Origin: Beijerinckiaceae bacterium | GTDB lineage: Bacteria; Pseudomonadota; Alphaproteobacteria; Rhizobiales; Beijerinckiaceae | Direction of reading: 5' to 3' | DNA length: 7,572 bases | Assembly: GCA_947458675.1 (NCBI GenBank) | Contig: CANHAW010000087.1 | Coordinates: forward strand, 1-7,572 | Shown: in pieces, positions 1-5,312 of the stretch | How positions within the stretch are numbered: the stretch's first letter is position 1 | Layout of the letters: every line of letters starts with the position of its first letter | The notes under the pieces: generated by a model | Database searches by the model: none | Told to the model about the DNA's origin: nothing | Seen by the model: the letters and a program-made list of their open reading frames with translations, nothing else | Made by a program: the position numbers and the translations under genes

Positions 1-162
1 GCGCGATGAATTGGGAAGCATCTGGATGCCGGCCCCGATGCGCGAAAATCTCTGCGCCTGCTCGTAGACCTTCACCTCAATTCCCACCTGCCGCAAAGTT
101 GTTGCGGCGGCAAGGCCGCCCATACCCGCGCCGACAATGGCGACCGAAAGCTTCCTGGACAT
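1..162 (-). CDS. FAD-dependent aromatic-ring monooxygenase, N-terminal part (runs off left edge)
   Basis: Only the first 54 codons are in the window. They encode a Rossmann FAD-binding start: a beta strand (VAIVGAG), then Gly11-x-Gly13-x-x-Gly16, then Glu34 at the end of the second strand, where the FAD ribose is normally bound. The stretch RIGAGIQMLPN (residues 41-51) is typical of class A flavoprotein hydroxylases such as salicylate, 3-hydroxybenzoate and 6-hydroxynicotinate hydroxylases. These soluble enzymes use NAD(P)H and O2 to hydroxylate an aromatic acid, some with loss of the carboxylate. The ATG is supported by GGGGAG five bases upstream and by a plausible promoter at 206-235. The gene is transcribed away from the Bug/Rieske/amidohydrolase cluster and shares its upstream region, so co-regulation is possible. 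The substrate cannot be assigned because the substrate-binding half is missing. Confidence 0.85.
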   Translation of the reverse strand, partial: MSRKLSVAIVGAGMGGLAAATTLRQVGIEVKVYEQAQRFSRIGAGIQMLPNSSR

Positions 163-205
163 GTTTTCTCCCCTTTTGACAGGCCTTTGCCCGTTTGTTT
201 GGGAA

Positions 206-235
206 AAGCTAGGAGCCCCGCGCGGGCCGTGTCAA
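206..235 (-). promoter_or_regulatory. Candidate sigma70-type promoter for the flavin monooxygenase
   Basis: On the minus strand a perfect TTGACA (235 to 230) is followed after 18 bases by TAGCTT (211 to 206), which matches three of six -10 positions. Transcription would start near 199, leaving a leader of roughly 37 bases before the ATG at 162. The perfect -35 is the main support; the -10 is weak. The -35 lies within a small imperfect palindrome, CGTGT-CA-ACACG (228-239), which could be an operator. Confidence 0.45.
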
Positions 236-266
236 CACGCGCAGAGGGGTCTCCGAGGGGTGCGGC

Positions 267-330
267 GCTCACGTTCTGGTGTCGTTTCGGTCTTTGGGTT
301 CTCCTTGGGTGCCTCTGGACAGACGTGAGC
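267..330. repeat. Spaced inverted repeat GCTCACGT / ACGTGAGC in the divergent promoter region
   Basis: Two perfect 8-bp inverted arms are visible: GCTCACGT at 267-274 and ACGTGAGC at 323-330. They are separated by 48 bp, and their centres are 56 bp apart, about 5.3 helical turns. The right arm lies between the proposed -35 and -10 of the plus-strand promoter, where a bound protein would block RNA polymerase. The left arm lies between the two divergent promoters. This layout would suit a repressor that binds two half-operators with looping. The cognate regulator is unknown; the IclR protein at the other end of the window is only one candidate. Confidence 0.4.
294..310 (+). repeat. Direct repeat TTGGGT x2, 11-bp period
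   Basis: TTGGGT occurs at 294-299 and again at 305-310, a period of 11 bp, which places both copies on the same face of the helix. They sit immediately upstream of the proposed -35 (316-321), the usual position for an activator. A 6-mer pair in GC-rich DNA can arise by chance. Confidence 0.25.
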
Positions 331-343
331 TCTCGGATAAGCT
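316..343 (+). promoter_or_regulatory. Candidate promoter for the Bug-1/Rieske/amidohydrolase cluster
   Basis: TGGACA (316-321) matches five of six -35 positions. After 16 bases it is followed by TAAGCT (338-343), which matches three of six -10 positions. Initiation would fall near 350, about 25 bases before the ATG at 376. The weak -10 suits an activated or regulated promoter. No stronger alternative is visible between 240 and 375. Confidence 0.35.
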
Positions 344-375
344 GAAGGAAAACGACAAGACCATGGGAGGAGCCG

Positions 376-1446
376 ATGCTTTGGCAAGCTGACGCGGGCC
401 GATCTGTATCATGCAGAATATTGTCGAAGCGCCTTGCCGTTGCGGGCGCGATCCTGCTCGGCCTTATCGGGCCGCAGACGGCGCTGGCCCAGCAGGATTT
501 TTACAAGGGCAAGTCCGTGAATGTTATCGTCGGCTTTGGCGCCGGCGGCGGTTACGATCTCTATGCACGTCTGCTCAGCCGGCATATCGGACAATATATT
601 CCCGGCCAACCCAATGTGGTTGTTCAGAATCTTGAAGGTGCGGGCAGCGTGCGCGCAGCCAATCACGTCTATAATTCAGCGCCGCGCGACGGCACGACTA
701 TTGCGGCAGTCAATCAGAATATGCCGATGTATCAATTGCTCGGCGGCAAGGCAGCGCAATTTCAGGCTGCAAGACTTGCCTGGATCGGCTCGATGGGCGG
801 ATCGAACGGCCTTCTTTACACATGGCACACAAGCGATGTGAAAACGATCGAGGCCGCCAAGCAACGCCAAGTCATGCTGGGCGGCACGGGCACCAATTCC
901 GATTCCCATATTTTCCCGACGCTGATCAACAATCTGCTCGGGACGAAATTCAAGATCATCCACGGCTATTCTGGCGGCAGTCGCGAAGTTCATCTCGCGC
1001 TGGAGCGCGGCGAAGTCGAGGGGCGCGGCGGCAATGCCTGGGCCAGTCTCAAGAGCAGCAATAAGGACTGGCTGGATCAGAAGAAGATTTCTGTTCTCGT
1101 GCAGATCGGCATGGAGCGCGAGCCGGAATTGCCGGATGTGCCCCTGTTGCTTGAACTCGTGCAGGGGGAAACGAACAAGCAGATCGTCACTCTTGTCAGT
1201 CTGCCGACTTTTCTGGGCTATGCCCATTGGGTTTCGCCCGATGTTCCAGCCGAAAGACTTGCCATTTTGCGCAAGGCCTATTCCGCAACAATGCAGGACA
1301 AGAATTTTCTCGCCGAAGCGCAGAAGCTCGACATGATGTTGCGCCCGCAAAGCGGCGAGGAAGTGACCGCCATTGTGCAACGTGTCGCGGCAACGCCGCC
1401 CGACATTCTCAAGAAAGCAGCGCAATTGCTGGAATGGAACGAATAA
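376..1446 (+). CDS. Bug-1: TctC/Bug-family periplasmic solute-binding protein
   Basis: This 356-residue protein is a secreted receptor of the tripartite tricarboxylate transporter (TTT) type. Such proteins capture carboxylates or related small molecules in the periplasm and pass them to a TctA/TctB membrane pair, or act as sensors. Residues about 18-38 form a Sec-type signal peptide with a cleavage site after TALA (residue 38). The beta1-alpha1 ligand loop reads GFGAGGGYDLYAR (residues 53-65), and further along are the family signatures NLEGAGS and PRDGTT. The C-terminus has GEEV, then PPDIL. The ATG is chosen because GGAGGAG (366-372) is correctly spaced before it, although the n-region before the hydrophobic core is rather long (about 20 residues). 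It is the first gene of the plus-strand cluster, 34 bp before the Rieske gene. It is clearly paralogous to Bug-2 (3114-4139). The ligand is unknown. Confidence 0.9.
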   Translation: MLWQADAGRSVSCRILSKRLAVAGAILLGLIGPQTALAQQDFYKGKSVNVIVGFGAGGGYDLYARLLSRHIGQYIPGQPNVVVQNLEGAGSVRAANHVYNSAPRDGTTIAAVNQNMPMYQLLGGKAAQFQAARLAWIGSMGGSNGLLYTWHTSDVKTIEAAKQRQVMLGGTGTNSDSHIFPTLINNLLGTKFKIIHGYSGGSREVHLALERGEVEGRGGNAWASLKSSNKDWLDQKKISVLVQIGMEREPELPDVPLLLELVQGETNKQIVTLVSLPTFLGYAHWVSPDVPAERLAILRKAYSATMQDKNFLAEAQKLDMMLRPQSGEEVTAIVQRVAATPPDILKKAAQLLEWNE

Positions 1447-1480
1447 GAAAAACAGATATCGACTGAATGGGGGCAGACTG

Positions 1481-1843
1481 ATGGCTGAGGTTTTCGTCGC
1501 AAAAATTTCGGAATTCCCCGATGGGGATCGCCGGCTCGTGCGGGCTGGTCCTGCAGATATCGGGGTCTTTCATCATGACGGCGCGTTTTACGCCTATTCG
1601 AACACCTGCCTTCATTCAGGCGGCCCGGCATGCGAGGGCATTATGATCCCCAAAGTGGTCGATGTGATCGGCGAGGATCGCGTCTATCAGGGCCAGGTTT
1701 TCTCTGACGAAATGCATTTCGTCTGTCCCTGGCATGGGTGGGAATATGATCTGAAGACCGGCGAATGCGCCGGCGATCGCAAGAAAAAGCTGCGCCAGTA
1801 TCAGACGCTTGTGCGCGACGGCAACCTTTATGTCATGGCTTGA
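1481..1843 (+). CDS. Small Rieske-type [2Fe-2S] protein with an extended inter-ligand loop
   Basis: This is a 120-residue soluble protein with no signal peptide or membrane segment. It has both halves of a Rieske cluster site: Cys43-x-His45 (NTCLHSGG) and Cys82-x-x-His85 (CPWHGWEYDLKTGE). These residues bind a [2Fe-2S] centre that passes single electrons. The two halves are 36 residues apart (46-81), against roughly 15-17 in common Rieske ferredoxins. The extra segment contains another cysteine, Cys51, and a stretch rich in Val, Ile and acidic residues. The start is the ATG at 1481 with GGGGG seven bases upstream. The next gene follows only 15 bp downstream, implying translation as a unit with the amidohydrolase. 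Its expected role is electron transfer, but no oxygenase catalytic subunit or ferredoxin reductase is present, so the partner is unknown. An uncharacterised variant family is the safest description. Confidence 0.88.
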   Translation: MAEVFVAKISEFPDGDRRLVRAGPADIGVFHHDGAFYAYSNTCLHSGGPACEGIMIPKVVDVIGEDRVYQGQVFSDEMHFVCPWHGWEYDLKTGECAGDRKKKLRQYQTLVRDGNLYVMA

Positions 1844-1845
1844 GT

Positions 1846-1849
1846 GGAG
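1846..1849 (+). promoter_or_regulatory. Ribosome-binding site GGAG deciding the amidohydrolase start
   Basis: GGAG lies nine bases before the ATG at 1859. An in-frame GTG at 1844 overlaps this site and has no Shine-Dalgarno sequence of its own, so the ATG is preferred. It follows directly on the Rieske stop codon. Confidence 0.6.
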
Positions 1850-1858
1850 CAAAACGCA

Positions 1859-3085
1859 ATGAACATCCAGACACCTGTCAACGATGTGCGGGAACTCCGC
1901 TTCGACAAATTCTCGTCGTCGGAATCGCTCGCCAAAGCCGCCCAGCAAGCGCGCAAGCGCAATTACCAGGACTTTTTGATCGTCGATATGGATTCGCATC
2001 ATTATGAAAGCGAATCCTATAATGAGGTTTTCGAATATATTGAAAGCCCCGTCTTGCGCCGTTCCTTTGTCGAATCGGCAAAGCGCGGCGGGCGCTCGAG
2101 CATGCTCGGCGGATCTGTCGGTTATCAGGATATTTCAGGCCGCATCACACGGCATTGGCTGCGCAAGCATGAGAAGGTTGAGGCTGGCGAAAAGCATCGC
2201 GACATTGTCACGACGACACGCTGGATGGATGCAATGGGCGTCGATTACGCCTGCCTGTTTCCCACGCCCATGCTCTTCCTTGGTACGCATCCGCAAGTCG
2301 AGATCGAAGTGGCCTTGAGCCGCGCCTATAATCGCTGGCTGTGCGAGCGCATTCTGGCGCAAGAGCCGCGCATCATTTCGATGCTCTATCTGCCGTTCAA
2401 CGATCCTGAGGCGACCTATAAAATGGTGCAGGATTTCGGCGACAAGAAGGGCGTTGTCGGCTTTATGGTCACGGCGCCACGCTACAAGCCGGTGCATGAC
2501 AATGCCTATATGAAAACCTATCGCCTGCTGGAGGAAATGGGCAAGCCGATCTCCTTCCATGCCGCCTATAATTGGAACGATCAATCGCTCAATTTGCTGA
2601 ACCGATTCATCTCCGTCCATGCTTTGGGCTTCATGTGGTTCAACATGGTGCATCTCACCAATTGGGTGGTGAATGGTATTCCGGAGCGTTTCCCCAAATT
2701 GAAAACGATCTGGATCGAAAGCGGCCTGACCTGGGCCTATTCGCTGATGCAGCGGCTCGATCATTCCTACATGATGCGCACATCCGATTGCCCCTCGCTC
2801 AAGCGCAAGCCCAGCGAATATATGCAGGAAATGTTCTATTCGACGCAGCCCATGGAAATGCCTGACGATCCCTCCATTCTTGAAGCGACATTCAAGATGA
2901 TCAAGGCGGATACGCAGCTCGTCTGGTCGTCGGATTATCCGCATTGGGATTTCGATCTGCCGGGCGTGATCTATGATCTGCCGTTCCTGAACGAGCAATC
3001 GAAGCGCAATATTCTGGGTGGCAATGCAGCGCGCCTGTTTAATCTGGATCCGAAGCCGGTGAAAAATATTCCCGATTTTGGCTGA
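1859..3085 (+). CDS. Metal-dependent amidohydrolase (amidohydrolase_2 / ACMSD-like TIM barrel)
   Basis: This 408-residue cytoplasmic protein belongs to the TIM-barrel amidohydrolase group that includes ACMSD and related decarboxylases and hydrolases. After an N-terminal extension of about 38 residues, strand 1 carries VDMDSHHYE (42-50). Asp45-x-His47 occupies the position of the usual metal-binding His/Glu-x-His pair. Other expected active-site positions are His234 (SFHAAYN), Glu287 (WIESGLTWAY) and Asp359 (WSSDYPHWD). In true decarboxylases of this family the Glu287 position is a His in a GHMGE-like motif, so hydrolysis of a C-N or C-C bond is as likely as decarboxylation. The C-terminal NILGGNAARLFNL is a typical family end. 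The gene is tightly coupled to the Rieske gene and is followed 28 bp later by Bug-2. The family is certain; the substrate is not. Confidence 0.88.
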   Translation: MNIQTPVNDVRELRFDKFSSSESLAKAAQQARKRNYQDFLIVDMDSHHYESESYNEVFEYIESPVLRRSFVESAKRGGRSSMLGGSVGYQDISGRITRHWLRKHEKVEAGEKHRDIVTTTRWMDAMGVDYACLFPTPMLFLGTHPQVEIEVALSRAYNRWLCERILAQEPRIISMLYLPFNDPEATYKMVQDFGDKKGVVGFMVTAPRYKPVHDNAYMKTYRLLEEMGKPISFHAAYNWNDQSLNLLNRFISVHALGFMWFNMVHLTNWVVNGIPERFPKLKTIWIESGLTWAYSLMQRLDHSYMMRTSDCPSLKRKPSEYMQEMFYSTQPMEMPDDPSILEATFKMIKADTQLVWSSDYPHWDFDLPGVIYDLPFLNEQSKRNILGGNAARLFNLDPKPVKNIPDFG

Positions 3086-3101
3086 TATTTTCTCTGGCGA
3101 T

Positions 3102-3105
3102 GAGG
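3102..3105 (+). promoter_or_regulatory. Ribosome-binding site GAGG deciding the Bug-2 start
   Basis: GAGG lies eight bases before the ATG at 3114, and that start gives a compact normal signal peptide. An in-frame TTG at 3078, inside the preceding gene, would add 12 residues that spoil the signal peptide n-region. Confidence 0.6.
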
Positions 3106-3113
3106 CAAGCACG

Positions 3114-4139
3114 ATGAAGCGACTGGCTTTTGCAATGGCGCCATTGCTGGCATGGGGCGCGATCCCCGCGCAGGCGGACCCCATGGCTGATTTCTACAAG
3201 CAGTCAGGCATGACGATTGTCGTGGGTTTCGGCGTCGGTGGCGGTTATGATGTTTATGCCCGCTCCATGTCGCGCCATATGGGTCGTTACATACCGGGCA
3301 ATCCGACCATCGTGATCCGCAATATGCCGGGCGCGGGCTCAATGGCGGCGGCGAATTTCATCTATGGCAATGCGCCCAAAGATGGTTCGCAGATCGCCAC
3401 TTTCTCGCGCAGCATTCCAACCCAACCCCTGTTCGATTCCCAAGGTGTTCAGTTCGACGCATTGAAATTGAACTGGATCGGCAGCCCGGCATCGGAAGTG
3501 AGCCTTGTCTATGCACCAAAGACAAAAGGCTTCAAATCTATCGACGATCTGCGTCAGCGTGTGATGACGGTGCCTGCCAGCGGTCTGGGTGCGGACAGTG
3601 CCATCTATCCTTTTGTCCTCAACGCCATTGCCGGCACCAAATTGAAAGTGGTGACGGGCTATCAGGGGTCTGGCGATTTCATGCTGGCCATTGAGCGCAA
3701 TGAGGTCGATGGCATGGGCGGCTCATCGATCAGCACTTTGCGTTCGACTCGCCCGGCATGGTTGAAGGAAAAAAGCATCGACATGCATGTGCAGCTCGCC
3801 TTGTCGAAACACCCCGATTATCCCGATGTGCCTCTGGTCGTCGATCTGGCTCAAAATGCCGAAGATCGGCAGGTTCTCGAATTGATTTTCTCGCGCCAAT
3901 TGACGGCTTTTCCCTTTGCCGCTCCGCCCGGCATTCCAGCAGATCGGCTTGCCGCTCTGCGCAAGGGTTTTCTCGACACGATGAAGGATCCGGCTTTTCT
4001 GGCGGAGGCCGAGAAGCAGGGGCTCGAAGTCTCGCCGGTGACGGGCGAGGAGGTTCTGGCCATTCTGCAGAAAGCCTATCAAACGCCGCCTGAGATTCTT
4101 CAGCGCGCCCGCCAAATCGTACGCCCGCCCGCCAATTGA
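3114..4139 (+). CDS. Bug-2: TctC/Bug-family periplasmic solute-binding protein, paralogue of Bug-1
   Basis: This 341-residue protein starts with a clear Sec signal peptide: Lys-Arg at residues 2-3, a hydrophobic core, and AQA at 19-21 before a mature N-terminus near Asp22. The ligand loop is GFGVGGGYDVYAR (38-50), almost identical to that of Bug-1. The two proteins stay alignable throughout, including SRH..YIPG.P, GAGS..AAN, a TGYQGS/HGYSGG motif, LDVPL-like segments and a shared GEEV...TPPEIL tail. They are therefore paralogues that bracket the Rieske-amidohydrolase pair. The expected role is periplasmic capture of a carboxylate or similar compound for a TTT transporter. No TctA or TctB gene is present here. 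The ligand loop differs from the IVPF..GG..D form of classical Bug proteins, so this pair belongs to a separate subgroup. Confidence 0.9.
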   Translation: MKRLAFAMAPLLAWGAIPAQADPMADFYKQSGMTIVVGFGVGGGYDVYARSMSRHMGRYIPGNPTIVIRNMPGAGSMAAANFIYGNAPKDGSQIATFSRSIPTQPLFDSQGVQFDALKLNWIGSPASEVSLVYAPKTKGFKSIDDLRQRVMTVPASGLGADSAIYPFVLNAIAGTKLKVVTGYQGSGDFMLAIERNEVDGMGGSSISTLRSTRPAWLKEKSIDMHVQLALSKHPDYPDVPLVVDLAQNAEDRQVLELIFSRQLTAFPFAAPPGIPADRLAALRKGFLDTMKDPAFLAEAEKQGLEVSPVTGEEVLAILQKAYQTPPEILQRARQIVRPPAN

Positions 4140-4160
4140 TCGGCGCATCAGCCTGTCTTG

Positions 4161-4194
4161 CCCCGCATCGCGGTACAATGATGCCGCGATGGGG
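4161..4194 (+). terminator. GC-rich hairpin without T-tract between Bug-2 and Bug-3
   Basis: The left arm CCCC-GC-ATCGCGG (4161-4173) pairs with CCGCGATGGGG (4184-4194), with a 2-nt bulge and a 10-nt loop. It is followed by AAAAGCGC rather than by T residues, so it is not a canonical intrinsic terminator in either direction. It may be a weak terminator, an mRNA 3'-end stabiliser for the first four genes, or a REP-like element. An alternative small stem, GGGAA/TTCCC (4192-4207), overlaps its right arm. Confidence 0.4.
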
Positions 4195-4273
4195 AAAAGC
4201 GCTTCCCTTGTGTGTGGCCGCCTCTACAATGCATTTGTGAGCCGGAATACCGGCCGTCATTCGAGGAAACCCC

Positions 4274-4277
4274 GGAG
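4274..4277 (+). promoter_or_regulatory. Ribosome-binding site GGAG deciding the Bug-3 start
   Basis: GGAG lies nine bases before the ATG at 4287. A GTG at 4212 in the same frame would add 25 unrelated residues ahead of the signal peptide, so the ATG is preferred. Confidence 0.6.
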
Positions 4278-4286
4278 AGCTTTTCC

Positions 4287-5276
4287 ATGGCTTTCAGTCC
4301 ATTCACGCGCCGTCATGTCGTCAATATGCTGGGCGGCGTCAGCCTTGCCGGTCTTGCCGGCCAGGCTCAGGCGCAAGTCGCAGGCGGCGACAAGAATATT
4401 ACCTTCATCGTTCCCTTCAGCGCCGGCAGCGGTCCCGATACGATCGGTCGACTTGCTGCGCAATATTTGCAGCAGAAATGGAAGCAGACGATTATCGTCG
4501 ACAATCGCGTCGGCGCGTCGGGAAATATCGGCACATCTGCGGTTGCACGAGCAACGCCCGATGGCACGACCATGCTCGTCACAGCCAATACGCTGGTGAT
4601 GAATGTCAGCCTGTTCAAAAACGTGCCTTACGATCCGGTTGCGAATTTTGCTCCCGTCGCAGGTCTCGTCTATTCGGTCTTCGCTTGCGCGGTGCATAAA
4701 TCGCTTGGCGTGAATACATTTGCCGAGCTGGTCGAGCTTGCCAAAAAGAAGCCGAATGAGATCAATTTCGGCTCGCCCGGCCCCGGTTCGCCGCATCATA
4801 TTGCGCTTGAACTGTTCAACCAGAAATCAAAATCGCAATTGCGCCATGTGCCTTATCGCCAGCTGGCGGGCGCCATGCAGGGTCTTGCAGGCGGCCATAT
4901 TGGTGGCATGTTCATGCCTGCATTGCAGGCTGTCTCGCTGTCAAAGGCTGGGGATGTGAAGGTTCTCGCTGTTTCCGGCGACAAGCGTATTTCGCTGGCT
5001 CCTGACGTGCCGACCATGACGGAAGGCGGCGTGTCGGGCATCGATATTGATAATTGGTGGGCCATTCTCGCCCCGGCAGGAACGCCGGCCGATGTCGTCG
5101 CCAAATATAACGCCGATCTGAACGCTATGCTGGCGGAGCCGGAGATCAGGGCAAAACTCGATGCGCAAGCGCTTCAGGTCATCGGTGGCGGGCCTGATCG
5201 CCTGAAAGACATTATTGCGCGCGATGTGAAGCGATGGGCCGAAGTGATCAAGGCTGCCGGCATTACGCCTGAATGA
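4287..5276 (+). CDS. Bug-3: classical TctC/Bug-family periplasmic solute-binding protein
   Basis: This 329-residue protein has the usual length and layout of a classical Bug receptor. A signal peptide with Arg8-Arg9 and cleavage after AQA (27-29) is followed by IVPFSAGSGPD (41-51), VDNRVGASGNIG (71-82), PDGTT (91-95), a GSPGPGSPHH segment, and a C-terminus ending RWAEVIKAAGITPE. It is distinct in sequence from Bug-1 and Bug-2 and probably binds a different ligand. The context TRRHVV before the hydrophobic stretch resembles a twin-arginine motif only loosely; Sec export is at least as likely. It is last in the plus-strand cluster, separated from Bug-2 by a hairpin-containing gap and followed four bases later by a strong terminator. 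Proteins of this group bind carboxylates or amides in the periplasm; the ligand here is unknown. Confidence 0.92.
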   Translation: MAFSPFTRRHVVNMLGGVSLAGLAGQAQAQVAGGDKNITFIVPFSAGSGPDTIGRLAAQYLQQKWKQTIIVDNRVGASGNIGTSAVARATPDGTTMLVTANTLVMNVSLFKNVPYDPVANFAPVAGLVYSVFACAVHKSLGVNTFAELVELAKKKPNEINFGSPGPGSPHHIALELFNQKSKSQLRHVPYRQLAGAMQGLAGGHIGGMFMPALQAVSLSKAGDVKVLAVSGDKRISLAPDVPTMTEGGVSGIDIDNWWAILAPAGTPADVVAKYNADLNAMLAEPEIRAKLDAQALQVIGGGPDRLKDIIARDVKRWAEVIKAAGITPE

Positions 5277-5279
5277 ATG

Positions 5280-5312
5280 AAAAGGGCGCCGGTTATCCGG
5301 CGCCCTTTTTTT
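5280..5312. terminator. Bidirectional Rho-independent terminator between convergent clusters
   Basis: AAAGGGCGCCGG (5281-5292) and CCGGCGCCCTTT (5297-5308) form a perfect 12-bp stem around a TTAT loop. A run of seven T (5306-5312) follows on the plus strand and a run of A precedes it (5280-5283), giving a U-tract on the minus strand as well. It starts four bases after the Bug-3 stop and abuts the stop codon of the minus-strand decarboxylase-like gene, so it can end both transcripts. Confidence 0.92.

Larger units (their letters stand above)
4140..4286. other. 147-bp gap before Bug-3
   Basis: No gene is supported here. Besides the hairpin at 4161-4194 there is a short perfect stem, GCCGG-AATA-CCGGC (4241-4254), in the probable leader of Bug-3. 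TACAAT at 4225-4230 resembles a -10 element but lacks a well-placed -35. The gap is much larger than the others in the cluster (15-34 bp), so Bug-3 may have its own promoter or be expressed at a different level. Confidence 0.35.

Noticed and set aside
72..328. Small open frames on both strands across the divergent promoter region
   Set aside because: No ribosome-binding sites or recognisable proteins. They overlap the start of the flavin monooxygenase and the promoter elements.
363..392. Nine-codon mini-ORF overlapping the start of Bug-1, a possible leader peptide
   Set aside because: Its only Shine-Dalgarno-like sequence is 13 bases away, it has no attenuator hairpin, and its own first codons are the ribosome-binding site of Bug-1. 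It is most likely chance.
676..1425. 249-codon minus-strand open frame opposite Bug-1
   Set aside because: It is antisense to a complete signal-peptide-bearing receptor and shows no domain of its own.
1373..1480. Longer start for the Rieske protein inside the Bug-1 gene
   Set aside because: The extra residues are an out-of-frame reading of Bug-1 and not Rieske-like. The ATG at 1481 has its own ribosome-binding site.
2135..3184. 349-codon minus-strand open frame opposite the amidohydrolase
   Set aside because: It is antisense to a clear amidohydrolase, with a His/Arg-rich composition and no motif. It is a shadow frame.
4174..4230. Two TACAAT sequences (4174-4179, 4225-4230) as -10 elements for Bug-3
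   Set aside because: Neither has a -35-like hexamer at 16-18 bp spacing, and the first lies in a hairpin loop. The promoter is not listed as a separate feature.
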